A stretch of DNA of 64,000 nt, from NCBI GenBank assembly GCA_964247055.1, contig OZ176054.1:13392001-13456000 (forward strand). The letters are read 5' to 3'. The notes beneath the pieces were generated by a model. That model saw only the letters and a program-made list of their open reading frames with translations, made no database searches and was not told the DNA's origin. Position numbers and translations under genes: made by a program. This document shows, in pieces, positions 11,808 through 24,653 of this stretch. Every line of letters begins with the position of its first letter. Within the stretch, counting starts at the first letter, position 1. The DNA is from Paragordius varius. Taxonomy: Eukaryota; Nematomorpha.

Positions 11808-14800
11808 ATGAAAAATGTTTCTTTTAAACACTATTACGCTTATTATGTCCAAGATGATTGTATTAATGTTATTGATCTCTCAAACAATGTATCAGGTATT
11901 AATTTGTATTTGATTTTAGGGACCTTAAAATGTCGTTATTTAGTGGTTTATATAAATTTGGAAAATAATATCTTAACAGTATAATAAGAAATAATATTTT
12001 TAGGTTTTTGTTAACAAGTTCCTAAATTTATATGTCTATCAGTTACATACTGATGACCATTCTGTGATATTTGAAGGATTATATAAAACGTCCCTTAAAC
12101 ACATCATTATAGATTTGCAAACTACGTTTCCTAATATCTGTGTTTTGTCGGAACCGAAAAATATTATTCCTACTTTTAATGATAAATATATTACCATTAA
12201 CTTTGCTCAACCTAAAAAATATGTTACGAAAGAAGACATTCACCTTTTCCCCTCACAAATCATTGCCTTAAAAATTGTGAAAGATTGCCATTTTCTCGGA
12301 ATTTGTTTAAAAGATCAGCAACTCAATGTGTTTGAGTCAAAATTTGACGTGAATACCAATGAACTTGATTTCAACGAATTACTAAATTTACCATATACAT
12401 TTGAGGCAAATGATAACACTACTTTTGATATGTTTTTATCTGCGGAAAACGCTTTTGTAGCCATATTAAAGGGTCAGGAACAGACAAATTCAAATTTACT
12501 TATATATGAAATTTTGGATGATTGGAAACTTTGCAAAGTAACATAAATATATATTCAACATACTAGATGACAATAAATGACGGGAGCGATTTAGATTGTC
12601 AAATTATGTCTTTTAAATGGCACGAAAAAATTGCCCAATTTGGCTGCATTTCACGTTTTAACGAATCGCAAAGAGTCATTGAATGCATAGTTTTTGATGT
12701 GGCAAAACACCAAACGATTTTTTCAACTGACTTGCAAAACCAACAGGTTGTGTTAATTTGTTATATATTTGATATTTTTTTGTGCAGACGACTATTGTTA
12801 TTTTTGACATACTTAACCAGGGGTGTCTTTATAAACTGAATGCTACTTTAATTAAATAAACTTCAATTTAAAAATTAACAGGATTATCGTAAACTTTTTA
12901 TTAAAATTTTACAATGTTTTCTTTTTGAAATTTTACAGGCCTCAACAAACAATATACAAGTTTTAAATAACAAAAAAATATTAATTATAAATGTACGCAC
13001 AAATATTATAAGTAGTTCACCTAAATCGTTATCTATATATAACAGATTCTCCTCTTTTTAAGTCTTGAGAATTGATATGAAATGGATATATTATTTTCTA
13101 TACATTAATTTTATATCTTCAATTTTTTAGGTTGATAATATTGTACTTTTTCGATCCAAAACCATATATTTCCTTACACCCAAAGGCTGCGATCAACCCA
13201 TCGTAACCATAAAAATACCCAAAAAATCAATTGAGGACTATAAATTCGTTTCAACTGCATCATCACTCAAAGATGTGGAAAATCAATTGTTAGTTTTGCA
13301 ACCAGAAAACTCAACTAAAATAATGAATGATAAAACAGCAGAAATTTTTGAATCGAAAATGGTTCAATCTGACCCTCATGAGATTAGGGAAGAAATTGAG
13401 AAATTATTACATAATGGAAATTACACCGATGCTTACAATAGCTTGTGTATAACATTACAAAGAAGACCTGAGTATATTAGGTAAGGTTCATTTTATTTAA
13501 TCTTTTTTTTGGTTTAGGTTTCAAGCTGATTCGTATGAGATTTTATATATCAGAGCTGTTTTTACCTAAAAACTTAAGTATCCTATTATATTTTGTAAAA
13601 ATTAATATATACAAATTTATTCTGAAAAAAAGATTGATAACGTTTTATTTTGAGTGAAAAAAAGATTTGGTAGGTAAATGTAAAATTTTATTACGCAGAT
13701 AATTTTTTTCAATTTATAATTAATATTATTATACTATTTTCACACTAAAAAAATATAAAATTAGGCTTATATAATTTTTTACGAACATAATATTAAAAAG
13801 GTTGTATTAAACAATAAGGGTTTAAAATTTGGATTTTTCTTAAAAAACCATACTTTTTATGTGCTTCTATACAAACCATTTTAATCAATTTTTACTGTTG
13901 AATTGTTTAGAGATCTCTGTTTTAAATTTCTTACTTCAATTCTCACCATGTCAAATATACAAAGAAATAAAAATAACATTATCAGTGAAGAATTTAACAG
14001 TGATATTATTATTAACAAAAATACTAAAGAATCCAACTTGGAGAAAACTGAAATAGATGACATGTTAAATAAAGTGTGTAGCATATATATTAATACAATG
14101 TTGCTCCCTCAACATTTTATTATTCTCATTAATAATTCAAAGAATGCAATCATTCCAAATGAGAATGAACATTCCACTCTGAAAACGCTAATACAAGAAA
14201 TGGCTCAATATATTTCACAATGTTGCTTTATTTCTAACTCCTTTCAAACTAATTTCGATACGCTTTGTTCTTGGTATTTTGTAGGTTTTTTTGATTATTC
14301 AATAAATCGAGAAAATGCCAGTGAACGATTTCTTTGGATTCTCCAGTTAAATGGGAATGAAAATTATTCTTCTTATCAAAAACATGATTATAACAACAAA
14401 TCTTTGAAACATGTTAATTCCGGTCCCCCTATAAAATATTCAACTATTCGGGTTTGTTTCACACTTTGGCTTGAATCTTACCAACAAGTTAATGAACGTG
14501 AGGATGAATTTATACAGAGTAAACTTGATATTCTCTATATATTCATTCAAAAGGTTTTTAACATATATCCCCCATTGGGAAAATATAAATATATACCATT
14601 ATTAAAATTTGATTTCTTTTTTAATGTGACAAAAAAAGATTTTTAACTTAAATTTTGTTAAAATATGTCAAATATAATTTACTTGTTGTTATATATATCC
14701 AATTTATATCAATTTTTATAACTTTTACAAAATTGCCTATAATATACCTTTTACACATCAAATTCAACTGCCCTTAAACGTTTAAAATTTACTATAAAAA

Positions 14801-17800
14801 TTTTTGGTTTGGAAAATCAAATCTATATTAAACACTAAAAAATTATAATTTTGTTGAAAAAATAACATAATACAGTAAACAATGTCATGTATCCTATCAA
14901 TAAGTTGTTACATTAGCCATAAAACACATATTTTTGGGGTAAATTTGAAATAGGGTGAATAGTGATATAGATAAGGGTGAAATAGGAATATTTAAGTGTG
15001 AATTTGATAGTTTAATTAAAATATTTATGAGAATTGGACTTTTAAAATGGTCAAATATATTTTTTTGAAATTCATGCTTTCAGTTATAACCAAATGTATT
15101 GATCCCTTACAATCCCTTATTCATAACCACTATCAACTTTCAATGCTTCAAAAAACACTAAAAGCCCAAGTAATAAAACAACAGTTAAATGTGACAAATA
15201 TTGTGACACACTTTGTTTTACAATTCATTCGCGGACTTTTGATTCAAAGGATGTATGCCAATGCTGGCCGTCTCATATGGACCTTAAAAGATTTTTACGT
15301 TAAATCATCAGGTTTTATATTACACATAATTTAAATTTCAAAAAAGAACTTTTTAAAAATTTCTGCAAATAAAAGCAAAATAATACTAGGCAAATGGGAT
15401 TAAACATAAAATTAAAATACAAAGTTTATTTAACTTGATATTTTGTATAATTGAATATTTTATCGATTTCCACGTCTTCATTATTATAATTTTGCAACCC
15501 AAATTGATGGGTAAAAAAAATAAAATAACTAAAAAAATATTTGTCTCTTAAACTCATCATTTTGATTTGCCAAATAAGGCAAGGTTTAAATTGTTAAGCA
15601 TATAACATAAAATAAAAATTAAATAGGTTATTTGGGAAAAAATCAGTCTTATAAATGCAACTATGGTATTATTAAAAAAATATTTGTTTTTCTTTTGCAA
15701 CTTCTAATTTAATTTTATTAATTTAAAAAAAACAATCATACTCATTTTTTTCAGTACCACTAAATGATGAGGCAAAAAGCGAGAATTTAAATAATAATCT
15801 ATCAACACAAACTTCATTGGTGGAAACATTACAATTTTTCAGCCTTTTTTACTTTGCTTACGATAAAATCCAACATTTCCTGGTAAGATATGTTTGTGAT
15901 TCAATCCTATTTGGTGGATGGTTCTTTTGCTAGCTAAATTGTAAAGTCTCTGTGGTATTGTCTCGTTTCATTATTAAACATGCTTACATGTCTATGTGGT
16001 GTTGTCTTCTATCATCATTAAACATGCATGTCTCTGTGGTGTTGTCTCGTATCATCATCAATACATGTCTCTGTGGTGTTGTCTCGTATCATCATCAATA
16101 CACACATGTCTCTGTGGTGTTGTCTCGTATCATCATTAATACATATATGTCTCTGTGGTTTTGTCTCATTACATCATTGAACATGCTTACATGTCTTTGT
16201 GGTGTTGTCTCCTATCATCATAAAACATGCATGTCTCTGTGGTGTTGTCTCCTATCATCATTAATACATACATGTCCTTGTGGTGTTGTGTTATATCATC
16301 ATTAAACATGCATGTCTCTGTGGTGTTGCCTCGTATCATCATTGAACATGCTTACATGTCTCTGTGGTGTTGTCTCGTATCATCATCAATACACACATGT
16401 CTCTGTGGTGTTGTCTCGTATCATCATTGAACATGCTTACATGTCTCTGTGGTGTTGTCTCGTATCATCATTAAACATGCATGTCTCTGTGGTGTTGTCT
16501 CGTATCATCTTCAATACACACATGTCTCTGTGGTGTTGTCTCGTATCATCATTGGACATGCTTACATGTTTCTGTGGTGTTGTCCGTATCATCATTGAAC
16601 ATACATACATCGCTTTAATGCATGATATATATACCGTTTACTATTCAAATTCACCCTAAGATAAATTATGTGTTTAGCAGCTCATATAATTCATCATATG
16701 AAATATATTCTTATTGGGCATAGTTTATTATTTTTTCACTATTATATTAGTTTAAACAAAATTACATTTTTTAAAAATAAATAAAAATATAGCATATATT
16801 TTTTAGGGTGGATTATTGTTTAAGGGAGAAAACTTTAAATGGTATATAAATTTAATTATTAGTTGATGAGTCTTTTAATTCTCAGTTGGGAAAATAGTTG
16901 CATGTAAAAAAATGTCAATAATGATAAATGTACTACCTTAACTAAAATGTATATATAAAATTTACTTTTACTGCATGTTGTTTTTTACCATACACTACTG
17001 TATTGTAAAAATTTGCACAATTTTCACGTGAATCCGCGAGAAAAATTAGATTTGCTGACATAAATTTAAATTTTGTCCCTATTAATAATTTAAAAGATCC
17101 ATATCACCAATAATATAGCTGTTTACTGTATAAATATATGAGGATCAATTAAAAAAAATTTTTTTTTTTCATACAGAATACGGCATTCAGCGATATTGGC
17201 TTAGATGAGGTTCGAATGACCGTCAGATATTTAGCTCTGATGGCTTTTAAAATCATTCTTTCAAACAAAGATATGAGCAGTGCAAAAAAATTAGATAAAT
17301 ACGCCCTTAAAACATCCTTTCAATCACCTGATAATTATATGTTATGGGATGAAATAGTTGAATTTATAACATTACAAGAAAATAATAATGAAATGTTGAT
17401 TGAAATTATATCAAACATTTTCTGTTTGCTTTTACGATTACATAATCAAACGACGAATGATTGTGGTCTCATAACCTCAAGGATTGGACAATTGCTAGAA
17501 AAATATGGCCCTTACATATTGAAACATTATTCAAAATTACCTCAATGCGAATCAAGTGTTAAAAGAGAAAATCTTTTTAAGTAAGACCCTACATATATGT
17601 TCTAAATTGTTCATTTTAGGTTAATTGTTATAAGAAATTTTTATGATGTTTTGCGTATATATATATATATATACATACAATCAAAATGCCCCCCGTGGAA
17701 TTTGAATTTTTATACAAACAATTGGATTATTTTTGCTAAAAAATTAAAAAAGTAATGAATTATAAACAGACGCTAGATAACATAATTAAAACTCTGTATG

Positions 17801-19035
17801 AGGGGGAAGGAATACTATACCACTAATTTATATATTTACACACAGGATACATAATCCATTGTTTGAGAGTGTAACTCTACAAGAATGTCAAGATATTTTA
17901 AAAGAAAAACCACTTTCCTCCGACATTTTTTGTTACAATTGTCAAATGGTGACAGATTTTCAAATTGATTCCAACGCAAAAATTTACGGAAACCAGGCAA
18001 CATTGCCTAATACAGCCCTAAATCCCACGATAATATGTGAAGAGTGTTTGAAACCCTTTATATTTTCCATGCTAACTTTTGGTATATTTTTATATTATAA
18101 TAATAATATTGAATAAATAAGTTGTATATCGTCGATTTTTGTGAAAAGGGGGCGCTATTAATATCATATTTTAGCAAAATATAAAGTATAAAGATATGGT
18201 TTATTTTATAAAAAATAAGTAGTCTTTTGATTTTAAATTTAGGAGCTTTAGAAAAAAAGGATTTTTCTTGAAAATTTCGGCTTTTTTAATCAAAATAGTC
18301 CTTTAAATTTAATTAAATTTGAAACTTCTGTATATTTTAATTTACGCATATGTAGAGATATTGCCTTTGAGTTTAGTAGACGAATTCAACGCCACTGCAA
18401 AACCAGAAAAATTTGATTTGAATCATTTTGAAATGGGAAATAATGGGACAGAGCATTATGTTAATATCTTGCCTGATATAATGTTGGCTCAATGTAAAAA
18501 TTGCAAACAGGTATTCATTTTTTTACAATAAAATTGATGTTTTTTTCGTTTAAAAACTTTAACGATTTTATAGAGCAACAGTTAAAAAAAGTCCATCAGA
18601 AATTTGAAATTTTACGGACAAAACTTATAATTATAAAGACAAATATTTTTATTAAACCATACTTTTTAAATAACTGATTTTTTGAATTGCAGCGTATAAA
18701 ATAGGGATGTGTATTGGTCTAATCAATCTGTGTACAATTGTAAAAAAATGGTTTATATAAGATCATTTAAGGTTTAAAAAATTATGGTTTTTTTTCGAAA
18801 AAAATTGTCCTTATATTATTACTTTTTGTCCGTATATTATTTTAATTTTTACTGTAAGACACAATGGTTATTAAATATTTTTATATGTTTTTAGAATGTA
18901 AAAAATTGCTAATTTTTTATATTAAATCTTTATCTATGAATGTTTTAGATGTTTTATGCCGAAGAATGGGAATTTTATTTGATTCAACACAAACAATGTC
19001 CGTTTTGTAAAATGTTGCATGAAAAAATCCAATAA
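11808..19035 (+). CDS. Large protein with an IFT122-like C-terminal zinc module, twelve exons
   Basis: Exons: 11808-11888, 12004-12537, 12567-12746, 12939-12992, 13131-13480, 13911-14518, 15084-15311, 15755-15882, 17177-17580, 17846-18081, 18356-18510, 18949-19035. Phases agree throughout, giving 1,014 residues. The first 400 residues look like irregular beta-propeller strands without classical WD motifs; the middle is helical, solenoid-like. The last 180 residues carry CYNC, CEECLKPFIFS, LTFEILPL, LPDIMLAQCKNCKQMF and CPFC. These match, in order, the C-terminal cysteine module of IFT122, a retrograde intraflagellar transport subunit (CINCRQPFIFS, LLPDASITMCPSCFQMF, CPYC). The N-terminal half does not resemble IFT122, and the length is nearer to HPS3-type trafficking proteins, so no symbol is given. 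Intron 2 is 29 nt. Intron 8 holds a 41-bp minisatellite. The stop overlaps AATAAA. Confidence 0.8.
15947..16612 (+). repeat. 41-bp minisatellite, about 16 units
   Basis: Tandem units with the core GTCTCTGTGGTGTTGTCTCG followed by TATCATCAT and a variable ACATGC/ATACACA segment. Counting the TGTGGT core gives 16 units, mean period about 41 bp (roughly 33 to 47). It lies wholly inside intron 8 of the IFT122-like gene. Several frames stay open across it, which is a property of the repeat and not evidence of coding. Confidence 0.9.
18600..18856. mobile_element. MITE-A copy in the last intron of the IFT122-like gene
   Basis: The left repeat includes TTACGGACAAAACTT and the right repeat ends TTTAATTTTTACTGTA. 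It lies between the exons at 18356-18510 and 18949-19035, which suggests the intron tolerates the insertion. Confidence 0.8.
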
Positions 19036-19121
19036 ATTTATTATGTCCACTCAAAATCAGAATAAACAAATTATAACATATAGTTGTTGAGACTAAATAA
19101 TTTTGGTTAAAAGCAGATATA

Positions 19122-20038
19122 TACAGTAATACATATACATTGCTAGAAAGGTATTAATTATTGCCAAATATACCATTTGCACTTCAAGAGTGTCCTTGAA
19201 CATTTCAAGTTGGTCCTTTGACTTTTTTGTTTTGTTTTAATTTTTATTAATCAAATCGTAAATAATTCATCTATTTTATTGTTTTTAACCAATTTTCTAT
19301 TATTTAACATAAATTTTAAATCGATATCAACTTTTAATCTTTGAGAAACCGTATATCTTTATAAATTTATTAAAATAATTTTGGATATTTATAAGATTTT
19401 AGTTTTCTGAATTTAAAATTTTTCATTAAAAACATTCAAAAGTCAATAATTTTGTTTAATTGAAAAAAATAGTTTAAAACAAAAAAGTGGTTTTTCAATC
19501 AAAATTTTTATTTTTATCTGAATAAATATATAATAAATAAAGAAACTTAGGTTTATAAAATAATAAATGCTTATGGTTAAATTAAAATTTATAAATTTTA
19601 AGGACCAACTTGAAGTGTTCAAGGACCAACTTGAAGTGTTCAAGGACCAACTTGAAAGGTTCAAGGACCAACTTGAACTGTTCAAGGACCAACTTGAAAT
19701 GTTCAAGGACCAACTTGAAGTGTTCAAGGACCAACTTGAACTGTTCAAGGACCAACTTGAACTGTTCAAGGACCAACTTGAACTGTTCAAGGACCAACTT
19801 GAACTGTTCAAGGACCAACTTGAAATGTTCAAGGACCAACTGAACTGTTCAAGGACCAACTTGAAGTGTTCAAGGACAATCTTGAAGTGCAAATGGTATA
19901 GTAATACAACAAAGGGGGCAGTATTATTGATTTATAGCTATTTATTTCACATATTGTTAGCCAATTATACTGCCCTTTGTTATATTTACTATTTGGCGAT
20001 AATTAATAACTTTCTATCAATTTCGTACTCATACTGTA
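19122..20038. mobile_element. TIR element with an expanded 21-bp array
   Basis: About 917 bp with outer inverted repeats TACAGTA...TACTGTA that continue inward through TTGCTAGAAAG and TTGCCAAATA. Near the right end lie 13 tandem units of AAGGACCAACTTGAAGTGTTC (19601-19875, one unit one base short), and a single inverted unit lies near the left end. Read as protein, the unit gives heptads of the KDQLEVF type, but both strands and several frames are open, as expected for a 21-bp period. It sits between the 3' ends of two convergent genes. Confidence 0.75.
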
Positions 20039-20474
20039 TATAATTGACTAAATGGAAGTGTTATAAATGCAACTAAATATAAAATAATAATACTATAAGT
20101 ATGCAAAAAAATATAAAAATGACTTAATTTTATGTTTTTATCCTAAATTCACTTTTCTCTATGAAAGCAAATGAAATTGGTGGTATTTCCCTATTCCGTA
20201 ACCCAAATTGATACTTAAAAAAGTTTGTTTTTTATTTTCCGCAACTTAAAAAAACGATTGATAAAAGTGCGGCGGTTAGATAATATATACAAAAAATATC
20301 AGCCATTTACTCTCTAAGTATTAATGTATTTTAATATAAAATTTTAAATTCAAAACGATAGTTACAAATATTTAGTGGCTAAAAATATCGCTTTCTTTAA
20401 AAAAATCTCAGTAATTAATTTTAAGGTCATTTCTAAATTTTTTTATTGTGTAATAAGTGTTTACAAATAAATTA

Positions 20475-23400
20475 TTATGAGGATGATTCACTGCTTGAAT
20501 TCGAAGAACTTGAAGTACTTTTACTAGTACTCGAACTACTTGTTGTGCTACTTGAAGAACTTTTCGATGATGGGACTTTGCCTTTAGCTTTTTGATTACT
20601 CTTTAGAGTTTTGCTTTTTTCACTCGAGGTTGTTGAAGTGACTGAGGAAGTTGAAGATTTTTCTTTCTTTTCTTGAGGTTTTTTGCTATTCTTTTGAGCC
20701 AATGGTGGAGGCGTCTGTGAATCCCTTTTTCCTGCTGTTGAGAGGACTTTTGGTTTTGAAGGTAAACCTTGATTAGTAGTAGGAGTAGGGTTAGAGACGG
20801 GTTTATTGGCTAATTTTTTGGTTTCAAAGTTAATATCACATGGCCGTGGGACTGGTATTTTATCGCTAGTTTTTAATTTTTTAGCAGCGGCACTTGAAAG
20901 GCTTTCTGCATCATTTTCTTCTGTTTGCGTTTCTGTTGTTGAAGTGGACTCTGACGAAGATGAAGAACTTGATGGTGTCAGAACTTTTGCTTGAGGTTCC
21001 TTAACTTTGGCTGTTTTTGTCTCTGAGAGCGCTGATGTTTCGTTTTTATCCAATTTAACTGATGAGATGGATGATTGAAAATCACCATTGAAAATAGTCT
21101 TATCATCGGGTTTCTTTCCATTTTCAAGGAGGGAAGGGGTGGTTGAGTCCATATGACCATTAGTTAGTATTGTTGTCGAATCATTATTTATTTCACCTAA
21201 ATCCTGCGGAAATGCAAAATATATTTATACATACACATTTATAATCAGCTGCTTGGAGCATTTTAGTTTGGACATTTATTATTTTTATATGCCGTTAAAA
21301 TTTTTCTGAGATACTGACTATATATATCTTAATACCATCAGTTTAAACAAATTTTTTAAAAATTAAATTTTTAACCAAAGTAAGTTATTTCAAAAATATT
21401 TTTTGATAATCTAGCAAATATTAAAATTTATTGCGTATCGGCACTTTTGCGTTTATTTTCTGAAAACTAGCATATGAAAGGGTTCAAAGGTTTAAAATTT
21501 TGAAGCCACACACAAAAAATCAATTTTATATTATACCTTGCTTGTTAAAATAGCAGTTAGCTTCTTCCCAAAAATTACTTAATTTAATGTGCACTAATTT
21601 TGTTATTTTAAGTTAGTTTTAGAGGATTGATAATCAAACCGCGGGCCACGCGTTGCATACAACTAAAGGGCCTTTTATGGAGCTAAAAAATTCATTAAAT
21701 TTTTTAATCCACGTGTTTAAAATAGCTGAGCAATATTTGTTAACATTTCACAGTAAAAACTGAAATTATACGGACAAAACGTAAAAATATAAAGACAAAT
21801 ATTTTTTTCAAACCTTAATTTTTCCCATATAAGCTATTTAATTACAATTGTTATATATAGAATTGATTGCGTCGGCAATTACATATCAATTTTATAAATT
21901 GTAATTTGAAACAATGAGTTATATTAAAAATGGAGTTTAAAATAGCATGGTCTTTTTAAAAAAAAATATTTGTCTTTATATTTTTACATTTTGTCCGTAT
22001 AATTCCAATTTTTACTGTATGGTTCGCGGCCCTTAAGGCAGGAAAAAAATTCTTTATTTGGCTCCCATTAAAGTGTATTTCTTAATGCTTGACTGGGTAA
22101 AAATAAAAGCAACATTATTATTCTAAATATTATTTGACGATATTTATTTTTTTCCAATTTTGCGCACCAATATAATGGCCATTCAAATAGTGGTCACACA
22201 AATCCCTAAAAACAGGTTTTAAGAGTTTCAATCTGGCAAAGGTATTTAATTAGGCATATATATATTAATCGTTATCATAACTTATCTGATTTTTTTAATC
22301 AAATTACAGTAAAAACTGAGATTATATGGACAAAAGACGTAAATACATAAAGACAAATGTTTTTTTTTAGTCAACCATACTTTTTCAATCTTGTTTCTTA
22401 AATATAACTAATGGTTTTAAACTGCAAAGTAAAAACGATATGTAGATCGGTAAAACAATCAATTATATATATTAAAATGTAGTTACATAATTTATATGAA
22501 AAAAGTTAGGTTTAAAAAGTATGGTTGTTTTTTGAAAAAAAATATTTGTTTTTATATTTTTACGTTTTGTCCCTATAATTTCAACTTTTACTGTAACTAT
22601 ATAGTTGGAAACGTTTAAAATCATATTCATACTTATTATTTTAGATTATATCTATATACTATGAAGAAAAATTTAAATTCAGGTCGACCCTAAATTGCAA
22701 TAAATAAACAATTGGTTATAAAGGGAACAAAAAGCTAAAAAAAATAAATTTAAAAGTAAAATAGAATCTTAATTTTGTCATCTGTAGTTTTATTATTGTA
22801 CATGTGTCAATAAACCCTGAAATAGTTATGTGTTATTCATTTGTTACACAGTAATTAAAATTGAAATAATATAAAGACAAATTTTTTTTTAAACACAACT
22901 AACTTATTTAAACTTTATTTCCCTATATAAATAATATAATTACGATTGTTGTTAAATATATAATTGATAATGTGTTACCAATCTCTATTTCCTACTTTAC
23001 AATTTGAAAACAATGAGTTATATATGAAAAATAATCAACAGCGTTCTTATAAAGAAAAATTTGTCCGAATGTTATTAAGGTTTTGGTGTTAAAAAAGCAA
23101 AGAGTCTGTCTAACCCGTAATACTAGCACAGTTTATAAGAAAGTAATTTCACTCAATTTTTAGCATAAAATTTTTTTACCCTACTAATCTGACAAAATTT
23201 CTTAACTTAAAAATATTCTTTATAAAAAAATTTACTAATTGATCCAATATAAAGAATTATTGCTGAATTACAGCGAGATCCACCATAAGGACCCTTAATG
23301 GGATAATACACAAGTCATTTTGGGGTTCTGACAACCCTTTTTAAAAACTTATTGATACAAATTATGATTAAATATAATTAATATAAAATTTTTATTATTG

Positions 23401-24653
23401 CAATTATAATTCAGCTAAACAGATTTGAAGTATAATGGGCATAAATTGATTTCAATATCGTTATGAATATAAGCGGCCAAAACTTATCTCGCCACAAAAT
23501 ATTTGGTCAAGCCGAGGGCCGCAGTTTTAAACCGCTTTCAAATATAAGTTATAATATCATAAAAAATAGGCGCTAAGGTTCTTAAGTTTTGGTCTTTTTA
23601 AGAAATTTCAACTTTATCTTTCCCGATTTAAGCTTCATTTACTTTCTAAAATCATGCTTCCAATATACTTGTACCAAACCAAATATATGCATATAGTCAA
23701 TTTATTAAGTAAATAGGCAATAAATAATTAATGTAAAAAGTTAGTAATGTATGTATAAAAAACGTGCAAATCAATTAATAAGTAAGGCATTAAAGTGTAA
23801 AAAGAGTATATTGGTTGATATTTGTGTATAATATTATTGCAATGAAACACGCGCAGATTGCTGGACATGCGGATTATTAAAGGGGACACCAAAATAACTT
23901 TGTCTTCTCTAAAATATGGAGGCATATATATAAATATTTTCATGCATTTTTAGGAAAAAAGAATTTGTCGTAAATTGATAATCCAATTTTAATTTAGAAA
24001 TCATCAAATATCTATATAATATTGCATCATTGCATGCATTCTCTGACTTTTATGTTAGTCAAAAACTTAATCCTTATTTAACTTTTGCCACAATTACATT
24101 AGTTCTTTTATGGCTTTAACTTTAACAACCCTATAACAGAAAGAATTTAGTTAGCTGTTAATTAATTGAGATTTTTGGTGCAATCCAAACATTTTACTTA
24201 GGAAGATAAATGTAATAAACTATAGAAACAATTTAAATATAACTCATATTTACATATTAACCAACTCAAAAAAGAACTAAAAGTTTTACGTTGGGTGGTA
24301 AAGGCTTCCCATCTTGCATATCATCCGCCGTAAGTTTTAAAAAGTCTGATATAGTATCACTTTCCATAGCAGTGTCAAAATCATTGAAATCCCCACAATA
24401 GATATCACCATTAAAAAATTGAGGGCATAAAGGCAATTTGGCAGATTCATCGTTTGGTTTACAAGTTGCAATCATAAAATCTTTCTCATCTGAGTTTTCG
24501 GGCTCCGTAATATCTATAATATTGAGTTTAACTCCAAAAGCCGATAAAAATTCAAGGGCCTTTAATTGATTGGCTTTAACCTATATATATTAATTTAAGT
24601 AATACGGATTTATTGCCAGATGAACCCGATATATACACCTTGACACCACCCAT
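20475..24653 (-). CDS. SH3BGRL-like thioredoxin-fold protein with long Ser-rich tail, three exons
   Basis: Exons on the minus strand: 24606-24653, 24290-24580 and 20475-21203, all phase 0, giving 355 residues. The N-terminus MGGVKVYISGSSGNKS continues in the next exon as VKANQLKALEFL, then PLCPQFFNGDIYCGDF and ISDFLKL. This is the SH3BGRL fold order (start VIRVYIASSSGS, then PPQIFNESQYRGDY, then FLGL). The family has a glutaredoxin-like fold without the redox CxxC, as here, and is thought to act through protein binding. Intron 1 is only 25 nt (24581-24605); intron 2 is about 3.1 kb and holds MITEs. The 240-residue tail is Ser/Thr/Lys-rich, unlike the acidic tail of vertebrate SH3BGR. Its exon is duplicated at 1745-2482. 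An AATAAA lies about 35 bp past the stop. Confidence 0.85.
21749..22019. mobile_element. MITE-A copy in intron 2 of the SH3BGRL-like gene
   Basis: Begins CACAGTAAAAACTGAAATTA and ends CCAATTTTTACTGTA. It is the parental counterpart of 3025-3320 and is flanked by the same GCGGGCCACGCG and GTTCGCGGCCC patches. Confidence 0.85.
22305..22595. mobile_element. MITE-A copy
   Basis: Left TTACAGTAAAAACTGAGATT and right TTTTGTCCCTATAATTTC...TTTACTGTA. A more degraded, one-sided copy follows at about 22850-23075. Confidence 0.8.
22600..24289. other. Rest of SH3BGRL-like intron 2
   Basis: AT-rich. It holds a degraded MITE-A fragment near 22850-23075 and a GC-richer hAT-like patch near 23500-23540 (AAGCCGAGGGCCGCAG). 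No exon recognised. Confidence 0.5.

Larger units (their letters stand above)
18590..22290. repeat. Right arm of the segmental duplication (parental copy)
   Basis: Matches 1-3610 in order and orientation. It contains the attached terminal exons of two convergent genes (18949-19035 plus and 20475-21203 minus), a TIR element with 13 21-bp units, and MITE-A copies at 18600-18856 and 21749-22019. Confidence 0.9.

Noticed and set aside
12787-12840. Possible extra exon (starting ACGACTATTG after TGTGCAG) in the IFT122-like gene
   Set aside because: It has no donor that keeps the frame to the exon at 12939, whereas skipping it gives agreeing phases.
15952-16659. Overlapping open frames of 67-117 codons across the minisatellite
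   Set aside because: They are a by-product of the tandem unit lying in an intron; the peptide is a repeat translation with no start context or splice support.
19443-20043. Open frames on both strands encoding KDQLEVF or SSWSLN heptads
   Set aside because: A 21-bp repeat keeps every frame open; the sequence belongs to a TIR element, and the array changes length between copies.
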